Shown here piece after piece: positions 36,099 to 45,334 of a stretch of DNA of 64,000 nt. This DNA is from Rhizophagus irregularis (taxonomy: Eukaryota > Glomeromycota > Glomeromycetes > Glomerales > Glomeraceae), in assembly GCF_026210795.1 (NCBI RefSeq), contig NC_089434.1, positions 1,178,001-1,242,000 of the forward strand. Direction: 5' to 3'. The position numbers and the translations under genes were made by a program. Each line of letters begins with the position of its first letter. Position 1 is the first letter of the stretch. Below the pieces are notes generated by a model. That model did not search any database. It worked only from the letters and a program-made list of their open reading frames with translations, and was not told the DNA's origin.

Positions 36099-36317
36099 TC
36101 ATCACAAAATTCTCAGGGTATTCAATATTGCACAAATAGTTAAATTTCTCAAAATTTATGCAATATAATTAACAATATTATATGTATAATTCTTTGTACA
36201 AATTTATATAAAAATCAACGCATTTTTTTTACAATATATTGTATGAAAAATACATTATATATATTAAATATGCAATTAATGTGCATTTTCAGGGTGTGCA
36301 AATCAATTTCCTGATGA
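36099..36317. mobile_element. MITE copy B, inserted in the K5 TATA-like block
   Basis: Same family as 32327-32581 but inverted. It begins TCATCACAAAATTCTCAGGG and ends AATCAATTTCCTGATGA, flanked by TA on both sides. In K1, K2 and K4 the site reads ccatataaatataa without interruption; here it reads ccata, then the element, then taaatataa. About 219 bp. Confidence 0.7.
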
Positions 36318-36971
36318 TAAATATAAATATTCAAGTCACATGCGACTGCTGTACGATATGAGAAAAATTATTGCAATACTTTTGTTTTAAAAAAAAGGAA
36401 AATCCACGTTTGAAAAAGAAAAAGTTGAAAAAAAATTAGATGATGAAACTTATATATTATTTGTCTCAATTATTTACACTTCAAAGAAATTTTTTTTTAA
36501 AAAAAAAATCATTAAATTATTAAATTTTTTATCATCTAATTTTTCATATTTTTTTCTCTTATAATAATATAATTATTGTATTGATGATAATATTGCAAAA
36601 TAAACTTGTCTGTAACATTCTTCTTTAAATTTAATAACAATTTAGTAACAATGACTATGCTTTATTCCGTATTATTGACACTTTCCATTTTACCTTTACA
36701 CACAAATTTTTCTAAAAGTCAGAATTTTGTGCAAAGGTAACAATTCCATAAAGTCCAGAACTCGATACGATTTTAATTTGGGATAAACCAATTTTGAATT
36801 ATAACTAACTTTTTTTCTTAAACCAATCGTTCGCAATTAATAATTTTGTTAGTTACTATATGCCCGATTTTTTATTATAAATTTCGTGATATTACGCAGT
36901 CGAATCATAAATCAACCTAAATATTCAATAAAATCATAATTGACGGTTAAATAAATGTTTGAAACAACATA

Positions 36972-37147
36972 CAGTCAACTCTCTATAAATGCACCCCCCT
37001 TGGGACTGGATAAAAGCGTGCGATTACAAAGGGTGTGCATTTATAAAGAGTAAATAATTAGAGGTCATATATACTTGGGACTGAATCAAAGTGTGCATTT
37101 AAGAAGGGAATGCACTTATAAGTAGTGCATTTATAGAGAGTTGACTG
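36972..37147. mobile_element. Tc1/mariner- or pogo-type MITE with perfect 23-bp inverted ends
   Basis: Terminal inverted repeats begin CAGTCAACTCTCTATAAATG and are perfect over 23 bp. The 176-bp element is flanked by TA on both sides, and the sister spacers carry the empty site (acatatatcaat). Inside, two related segments (ttgggactg.at.aaa..gtg and so on) are arranged as a direct repeat. No transposase frame, so it is non-autonomous. Confidence 0.8.
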
Positions 37148-38343
37148 TATATCAATATTATTTACAAAATTAATGATTTTAATCATGAAATTTATTTTAG
37201 CTTTATATATAAACAATATATAGTATATATACACCAATTAAAATGTGATACTAGTGTTAACCTTCGACCTGAAAAAAACAAAGAAATAAAAATTTAAGGT
37301 GGAAAGCAAAATAAATTTAAAAAGTTGGTGATGGATGAAAGGTACAAAACTGGATTAAATAATCAAGGACGTACAGTATTTCAATTTCAAATATATATGT
37401 GCGTACGTTGCAGGATCGCCTTTCAAGACCTTAAGCAGCAAAAAAAGAGGGTAGAAGCAGCAGGCGTCCCATTGATAAAAAAGGAACTCAAGAAATATTA
37501 TAAGAAGTTATCGAAAAGAAAAGCCGTCTTTCACGATTTCGTAAAATTAAAGCATTTACTTTTTTTTTTGTTTATTTTTCTGAAATATTTTTGTATACTA
37601 ATCTTAAACTGTCCTTGAGAATATTGATGATGCAACTTTGCCGATCCTGATTATTGAATTTGATTATCTATTAAGAGGCTCATTTAAAAATTGTTTGGTC
37701 ATTTTCGTTATTGAAGTCCCATGGTAAATTGTGTGACATCATATGTAGGCATACTAATATTTAAGTATGATATCATTGATCGATCTGTAACATTTAATAA
37801 CATACTACGTTATGATTAGATTAAAATAAAGAAAAATAATCTAATAATCATTACATCATATTAATGAATGTCAATATGATTAATCTGAAGCATATCGTGC
37901 AATTTGACTTTATTTATCTCAACATAGTCACAGAACAGCTACGACAATTTTATTTTAATTACATATTAAGAAAATTGTAAGAACGGCTGAAATATAAATG
38001 GTAAAAAATAATAAAATAAAGTAATAAAAAAAATAAATTGTAAAAAAACTTTATAATAAATAGTAATATTGAAATGTTGATCTGAATTTATAATTCCTTC
38101 GTATCTAAATAATTATATGTTGAAATATTATTATTAATCTATAATTCTTTCGTATCTAATAAATAATTATGCAAAAAAAAATTTTTTAACGATTAAATTC
38201 GGTTTTCTTATTATTTTTGAATAGAAATTAGAATTTTGTCATTATCTATAAGTAAATAAAAAATAATTTTATTTTATAAAAATTTAATTATTTTACTTAC
38301 CAATCAGTATTAAAATGACGCTCCTATATATTTTGTTGTTGTA

Positions 38344-40385
38344 TTATTTCTTCGTTATTTTGGATATCTGAAAAAAATTTATAATTAATAAAAATTCTGT
38401 AGTAACTGATGAATAACGATCATACATACCATGCTTTGAAGCTTTTCAATGTCAAATACTTTGGAGATATCTAAAATTATTAAAATTTTGTTATTCATTT
38501 GTCTATCGCTATTTCTATTATAAAAAAAAAAATACTCATGTATTAAGAATAAAATTATTATACTTTTAAAAGTACGACTACTTGATTTATTAAAATCTTC
38601 GACTAAATAAAAAAATTATCAGCAAATTAATTTAAAAAAATATATATTTAAATATATTATTCGTTGTTATAAATTTAATAATTACTTACTATTATCAGGG
38701 ATTTCAAAATCATAGGATTTACTGTGAAATGCTGTTAAAATTAAAGATATCGTAAAAAAATTATTTAATAGGATATACAACCTATGAAATTTCGAGACTA
38801 TTACAATTAAAATTTTCAAAATAGAAAATTTTCAATTATACCTTCTAGTTCTTCTATTATTATTAAAAGAAATATTATATCATATTAATATATTATTAAG
38901 ACAAAAAGATATTAATTAATGTATTTTACAATACCTTCTGTTGCATTTCTTGGTTCAGATAAGTTTTCAAATTGATGAAGTTGACTCGTGTATAATGCAC
39001 TATTTGTATCTTTTGATTTCAAGCTATTTGACTTATTTATTTTTAAATTATTATTTGCTACTAATTTACTTGGATTATTTTGGTATGAAATATTAATTTT
39101 TTTTATTTCATTCTTAAGAGTATAAACATCAGGTCTTTTTAATGGATCAACATCCCAACATTGTTCTATTAAATTTTTATATTCTAAAGGAGTTCCCGGT
39201 ACAATTTTTGGTCTAATACCATTAATTATATTCATTGCAAGATCGTAATCATGTTCGTAATTAATAAATGGTGGTCGCCCGGATGAAATTTCCCACATAA
39301 GCATTGCGACACTATAAATATCGGATTTAAAAGTATATTCTTTTCCATTAATAACCTCAGGTGCTATATATATAAGGAAGATTTCCATATATACTTTTAG
39401 GTGGTTTCTTTGCTGGACCACAAAATCCAAGATCACTAATGTAAAACATTTGATAATAGTAACTATATAATATATTCTTAGAATGCAAATCTCTATGAAT
39501 TGCTTTTTCTCTATGAATGTCATCAAGTGAATAAATTATATCATAAGTAATTTGAATCCTTTCTTCCCATGTAAGTTGATTGTGATTTTGTTGTAAATAT
39601 TTTCTTAAATCCATATCCATTTTTCTTATTACAAGCATATAATTTCCATCTGATGTATTTTGTGTTAAGCCGTAACATTGAACTATAGCTAGGCTTTTAT
39701 TACTTATAGTTAAATGTATTTTAGCCTAAAAAATTTTAATATTTTGTATTAACATATTAATTGTTTAATTATCACTTCTTTTAAATACATTTAGATTGCA
39801 AACCTCATCAAACCATCTTTTATTTTCACTTCCAACATTTCCTAATGTTTTAAGTATAACTTTCTGTCTTTTTCCAAGTTTTTTTAACTGTTGTTTTTTA
39901 GTATGCCACCCAACATATCCTCCATTAATCCAATTTGCTGTATAAATTTCAGAATATCCACCTTTTGTTAAAAATTTAATATTTTGAAGCTTTTCGTACG
40001 GAATCCATTCAATTATCCCATATGGAAAAAGAGTTTTCATTTGGCATGATTTCATTATTAATACGTCAACACTAATATTTCCAGACGTCCAATATGGAAA
40101 ATTTTCTTTTAAATAGTTTTGAACACAATATTCACAATAAAATGTAGCCAAACATTCTTGATTACAACTTTCACAAATTCTTTTTGTTCCTGAATTATAC
40201 CTAACTTTTGCTATATCATAAGAATTATTTAAAATACTTATTGCTTTAGTTTTTTCTTTTTTTGTAAGAGAATTATCGTCAAGAATTTTTTGTTTCACAA
40301 ATTCATATTTTTCGTGTATGTCATCATCATTCAAGCTAGCTGCTCTATTAGCTACAACAAAAGCAGAATTAATAGAGGCAGACAT
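38344..40385 (-). pseudogene. Protein kinase K6 of the tandem array, frameshifted
   Basis: Exon pattern as in K1: 39804-40385, 38935-39725, 38842-38853, 38690-38731, 38564-38602, 38430-38470, 38344-38367 (minus). Exon 2 is 4 nt longer than expected: the stretch coding PYIAPEV has two extra TA pairs (about 39366-39375), which moves the frame and gives a stop after PYIYST. The truncated product would be about 316 residues, lacking APE and the C-lobe. Downstream exons remain open in the original frame, so the lesion looks recent, or is an assembly or polymerase slip in a TA run. The N-terminus is also more diverged (FPYWTSGNISVDVLIMKSCQ). The last exon begins ATA instead of ATG. Confidence 0.8.
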
Positions 40386-40495
40386 GATGAAATTTTCTTA
40401 CAAAATTTTCTTTTTTTTTAAAATAAATAAATACTAAAAAAGTCATATAACTCCGATGCAACAATATAAATATAAATGTTCAAGTCACATGCGAC
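40386..40495 (-). promoter_or_regulatory. K6 upstream block, cut by the hAT insertion
   Basis: The block caatataaatataaatgttcaag is present, but directly after cacatgcgac the hAT element begins. Sequence that continues this block in K1 (tgctgtacgatat) is found on the far side of the transposon at 42977. The core TATA-like part stays attached to K6. Confidence 0.45.
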
Positions 40496-42968
40496 TAGAG
40501 ATGTGCCATGCGCATTATGTGTTGCTATTATGCATTGCGCATAATGCGCATTATGCGCATGATAAATTTTGTAATAAATTATAAGTTGTAATTCTGGTAA
40601 ACTTTACACCCTAACTCCGGCCAAAATTATAAATTAACAAAAATGGAATTTATAATAAATTTGTATTACATTAGATCTTTCACAAAAAAAAATTTTTTTC
40701 TTCGTTCAATCAGTTCAAAAATGCCTCCAACTAGCCCTATTTGGGCTCACTTTAATAAACTTGGACATGTGGCTGGTTTTCGGCAAGCCCGTGCACAATG
40801 CAAATACTGTAATCATGAACTAAATGCTGCTGCTAACAAATGTATTGCACATTTAAAAACCTGTTCAAGTGCAAGTATAACAGTTCTCCAAGGATTTTTT
40901 GGGCCAGATTTTAAACTTAGTGCAAAACAACGTATTAATTCCCATTTACCAACAGAGCAAAATAATATTGTTACTATTAAGAAACAACCGCAAAAATCAA
41001 TAAATAATTTTGTTGACAAAATAACTTCAGCAGAACAAAATGAAGCTGAACTATTATTTGCACAAGCAGTTTACCGATGTGGATTATTCTTATCATTATC
41101 TGAACTAGAACCAATTAAAATTCTTTTTCAAAAACTTCGTCCTTGTTTTAAATTGCCCTCACGAAAAGCTTTATCAACAACATTACTTGACACGGTATAT
41201 GAGGATACAAAAGATGAAATAAATAATTTGATTAAATCAACTGATTATATTTGTTTGATTTCTGATGGATGGTAGGTGATATATTTTTTTTAACTATTAT
41301 TTATATATTCATTATAAATATCTTGTATAAATATTTTTAGGTCAAATATGTTGCAAGAACATTGGACAAATTATTTAATTACCACGCCAAGACCAGTATT
41401 TTTCTCTGCTCATCAAACTGGTGAAATCAAACAAACAGGAGAAAATATTGCAGCCGACATTGATAAAGTTATATCACAGATTGATCATTCCAAACTTTCA
41501 GCAATTATTACTGATAACGCATCTTCAATGAAGAAAGCATGGAAACTTTTGGCTATTAAATATCCAAACATAGTTTTCCTTGGCTGTGTAGCTCATTCCT
41601 TAAATCTTCTAATTGGTGATATTATGAAACTCCCTTGGGCGGATAGTACTATAAAAAATGGAAAGAAAATCGTTAAATATTTCAAATCACATCAAATTCC
41701 AGCTGCAGTTCTGAAACGATATCAAAGATCCAGTTATGATAAGCAAATTTCACTTAAATTACCTGTAAAAACACGTTGGGGATCATCAGCTATTTGCCTT
41801 AATTCACTTCAAGTAAATCAGCTTGCTATTGAATTAACGGTAACAGAATTATCACGTAATCAAACTGTTAGAATTGATGATGATATGAGAAGTATTGTAT
41901 TAAATGATGGGTTTTGGAAAGATGTTGATAATTTACTCAAAGTTCTCAACGAACTTGTTATTGGAATTTCTATGTTTGAATCGGATACACCTTTTTTATC
42001 TAAAGTATTAGATTGGTATTACAATCAATTAGAATCATCAGGTAAAATATCATTTTTTTCTTTGGTAAATATAATCTAAATTATTACTAATCAAATTTAA
42101 TTTCTCAAGTTTATGTTTTTGATATAAACGGAAATAATACGAGTATTAAAAATATTATCAAAAAAAGGTGGGAAAGTATTTACCACCCTGTTATGGAAGT
42201 TGCGCATCTGCTTGATCCATCATTCCATGGTTGCCATCTTACTTCTAATTCAATGGATAGAATTTCGCAGTTTATCCAAAAATATTATTCGGATAATGCA
42301 GTAATTATTTGGACACAAATCTTGAATTATAGGAGAAAAACTGGAGTTTTTGCGAATAAACTTGCTTGGGAAACTTCTGATAATGTTGATCCTATAACTT
42401 GGTGGAGTGGAAATTTTAGTGATTCTGCACCTGAACTTACTCAAGTAGCAAAAAAGGTTTTATCTATTCCAACATCATCTGCTGCGTCTGAAAGAAATTG
42501 GTCAGCATTTGCATACATTCATGATAAAAAACGAAACCGGTTGAGAGCTGATCGTGTCTTTAAATTAGTGTATATTTATAGCAATTATAGATTACAAATG
42601 CCACGAGAAACGCCAGAATGGAAAGGGTTTACAAACGGGTTTGATAAAAATACTTCGTTAGACGGGGGAGTTGTAGATGACGAAATTCAAAGTTCAGGCG
42701 AAAATGAAGAAAGTGATTATGATGAAGATGTAAATAGTAGTAGTGAAAACGAAGAGAGTTTTAATGATAATGAAGCTGATGACTCTGATGTATCTTGTTA
42801 ATAATTCAGTAAAATAAATAATAAAAAATTTTATTTTTTTGTAAAGAAATCGTATTTTTTTTTTTCTGTATAACAGTACTATGTGTATCATGTGCATGAT
42901 GCGCATGATGCGCATCATGCGCATCATGCGCGTGATAAAATGAAATTTCCGCATTTTGCCCATCCCTA
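40496..42968 (+). mobile_element. Complete hAT-family DNA transposon with 8-bp target duplication
   Basis: The element starts TAGAGATGTGCC and ends with the reverse complement of TAGGGATGGGCA, and is bounded on both sides by CATGCGAC (40488-40495 and 42969-42976). Sister copies show the unoccupied site cacatgcgactgctg, which proves the insertion. Both subterminal regions are rich in TGCGCA-centred palindromes (40508-40562 and 42893-42935). It carries one transposase gene on the plus strand. Length 2473 bp, suggesting an autonomous and fairly young copy. Confidence 0.93.
40721..42801 (+). CDS. hAT transposase with BED zinc finger, three exons
   Basis: Exons 40721-41271, 41341-42041 and 42110-42801 join in frame through GT/AG introns to 647 residues. 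The start MPPTSPIWAHFNKL was chosen as the ATG nearest to the BED finger; an in-frame ATG also exists at 40643. Residues about 8-50 form the BED zinc finger (W.HF, CKYC, then AHLKTC), which binds the transposon ends. A DUF659-type catalytic region follows (ICLISDGWSN, then AIITDNASSMKKAW and GCVAHSLNLL), containing the expected acidic residues of the RNase-H-like fold. The C-terminal hAT dimerisation region is clear (LTQVAKKVLSIPTSSAASER, then NWSAF). The end is an acidic Ser/Glu tail. No stop or frameshift, so the enzyme may be functional. Confidence 0.92.
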
Positions 42969-42976
42969 CATGCGAC

Positions 42977-45334
42977 TGCTGTACGATATAGAAAAATTAT
43001 TGCAATACTTTTATCGGTAAGTCACTCTTTATCGGTAAGACAAATACCAGTGGTGTAGGGTCAACGTGTATGGTGATATTTAGCAGTGTGTAACGGTGTG
43101 TAAAATAAGGGGTGTGAACCATACGCAGGTGATGAATAGCATTTCGGCCACTCAAAATCACGTGTTTGGCCCATCGTGTTATTTATCACCTATGTAAACT
43201 GTCACATAGGGGACCATACACTACACATTTCCTTGACCCCTACACCACTCATCTCCGTAGCACTCTACTTTTAATTAAAAAAAGGAAAATCCACGTTTGA
43301 AAAAAAAAAGTTGAAAAAAATTAGATGGTGAAACTTATATGTTATTTGTCTCAAATATTTACACTTCAAAGACTTTTTTTAAAAAAAAAAATTATTAAAT
43401 TATTAAATTTTTATTCATCTAATTTTTCATATTTTTTTCTTATAATAATATTATTGTATTAATAATAATATTTGCAAAATAAACTTGTCTGTAACATTCT
43501 TCTTTAAATTTAATAATAATTTAATAGTAATGACTGTGCTTTATTCCGTATTATTGATACTTTCCATTTTACCTTCTCACAAATTTTTAGTTCACTTAAA
43601 AGTAATTTCATTGCTAAAGTCAGAATTTTGTGCAAATGTAACAATTCAGAACTCGATAGGATTTAATTTGGGATAAACCAATTTTGGATTATAATAAACT
43701 TTTTTCTTAAACCAATTAATAATTTTGTTAGTTACTATATGCCCGATTTTTTATTATAAATTTCATGATACTTACTGGGGATTGGATAGACTTTATGATA
43801 TATTAAGTATTTTAATATATCATTGATCTGTAACGTACTACGTTATGCTTATTTAGATTGAAATAAAAAAAAATAAATAAAAAATTCTTAATTTTACCAA
43901 AAAAAATAAATAACCGAACAAATACTTTTGAAGCGTTAATATAATAATGAAGATCGTTTCTTTTGATATACGACTAATCTGAAGCATCTTTCTTTCCTAA
44001 AATTTGACTTCCAGTAGTGTATATGTTGTGATTACGATATGATACATATTTAAATGGATTATCTCGTGCAAATTGATTTATATTTTAGTGTTTTGGACGA
44101 AATCGAAACTAAATCCTTAGCGAAACTTCCAAGACTGGCGAAGCTAACTTTCGTAACTTTCGTGGCTTGGCAAAACATAGTATTTTTATTTTTTGTGATA
44201 CATAGTATACAGTATATGTTAGCACTACAAAACAACCAAATCGCAAGTTTTTCAATTTTTATAGTATCATTGGCTTTAGTTTTTTTTTTTTGACGTATAG
44301 TTATAGCCTAGAAGGCACATTTGGGAAGCTAAGTGTTAAAAAGGTAAAATCTTTTATAGACATTATTGAAAAAGTGACGATTAACTGTCGAAAGAGAATA
44401 AGCATTTGCGTCTCTTTATTATAACAATATTTGATTTTTTTCTATTTATTTATTATATTATAAACTTTTATTGTTAAATTTGCTCAAAACACGATATTTA
44501 TTTCTTCTGTATAAATTCTAGCTACATAAATAATGAGAAATATTTATTGCGTTATGTATAAACATGTCTTACTCTTTCGTGAGAATCACAAGTAAATACA
44601 TAAATTTAGCCACCAATTAAAATCCTTCACGTGACACTTTTAGTTTCACAAGGGAAGCGCGAAACTAAAAAATTGGCGAAACGTTTCGCCAATTGCAAAT
44701 CAGTTTTGCCCGAACATTAAAATATATTTATTTAAAAATATGTTTATCTCAATATAATCACAAAACAAATTGCAGCAATTTATTAAATTTACAAACTAAA
44801 AAGAAATTGTAAATAAAATGTTTAAAATAAAATACTAGAACATATAAATAGTAAAATGAAATATATAAATAGCAAAGAATAAATAAATTATAAAAAACTG
44901 ATAAATAATAATTTGAATTTATAATTTTTTTCGTATTATGTTGCAATGCTAATTCTTTGTATCTAAATAATTATATGTTGCGATATTTAATTTTAATTTA
45001 TAGTAATTCTTTCTTATCTAATAAATAATTATGTAAAAAAGCGATTAAATAGTGATTAAATTCGGTTTTCTTATTCTTGAATAAAAATTTGCCATTATCT
45101 ACTATAAAAAAACAAAAATAAAAAATATTTTTATTTTATAAAAATTTAAATAATTATTTTATTTACCAATTAGTATTAACGATCATACATACCATGCTTT
45201 GAAGCTTGTCAATGTTAAATACTTTGGAGCTACCTAAAATTATTAAAAATTTGTTATTCGTTTGTCTATTTCAATTATGAAAAGAAATTTTTCCATTTAT
45301 TACGAATAAAATTATTATACTTTTTGAAGTCTGA
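42977..45334. other. Array spacer K6-K7, diverged
   Basis: Begins with the K6 upstream block continued, then the 43048-43250 element, then conserved spacer to about 43760. Beyond that it departs from the other spacers. The remnant frame is missing. Around 44060-44340 and 44620-44710 are short gcgaaact repeats and a perfect palindrome (44671-44694). The 45188-45237 segment is the orphaned exon 6 of K7. Confidence 0.45.
43048..43250. mobile_element. MITE-like inverted-repeat element
   Basis: Left end CAGTGGTGTAGGGTCAACGT and right end, read in reverse, GAGTGGTGTAGGGGTCAAGG, followed on both sides by a GTGTATGGT or GTAGTGTATGGT match. The 203-bp piece and about 35 bp to its left are absent from sister spacers. 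A target duplication could not be found, so the exact borders are uncertain. No coding frame. Confidence 0.55.

Larger units (their letters stand above)
36018..38343. other. Array spacer K5-K6 with two inserted elements and a remnant frame
   Basis: Contains a MITE in the promoter-like block (36099-36317), a second inverted-repeat element (36972-37147), and an extended version of the remnant frame at about 37325-37618 (plus). That frame is open for 97 codons here, reading MVMDERYKTGLNNQGRTVFQ before the MCVRC part. The rest is AT-rich spacer. Confidence 0.5.

Noticed and set aside
21221-37618. Spaced repeats in the array as a CRISPR or satellite array
   Set aside because: The period is about 4 kb, the units contain spliced genes, and the organism is a eukaryote.
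39357-39638. Reading the K6 halves as two separate small genes
   Set aside because: Both halves align with one continuous exon of the sister copies; the split is due to a 4-nt insertion.
40813-41019. 68-codon minus-strand frame within the transposase
   Set aside because: Antisense to the BED-finger exon.
42694-42963. Met/Ile-rich minus-strand frame at the hAT right end
   Set aside because: It translates the subterminal TGCGCA repeats and the antisense of the transposase acidic tail.
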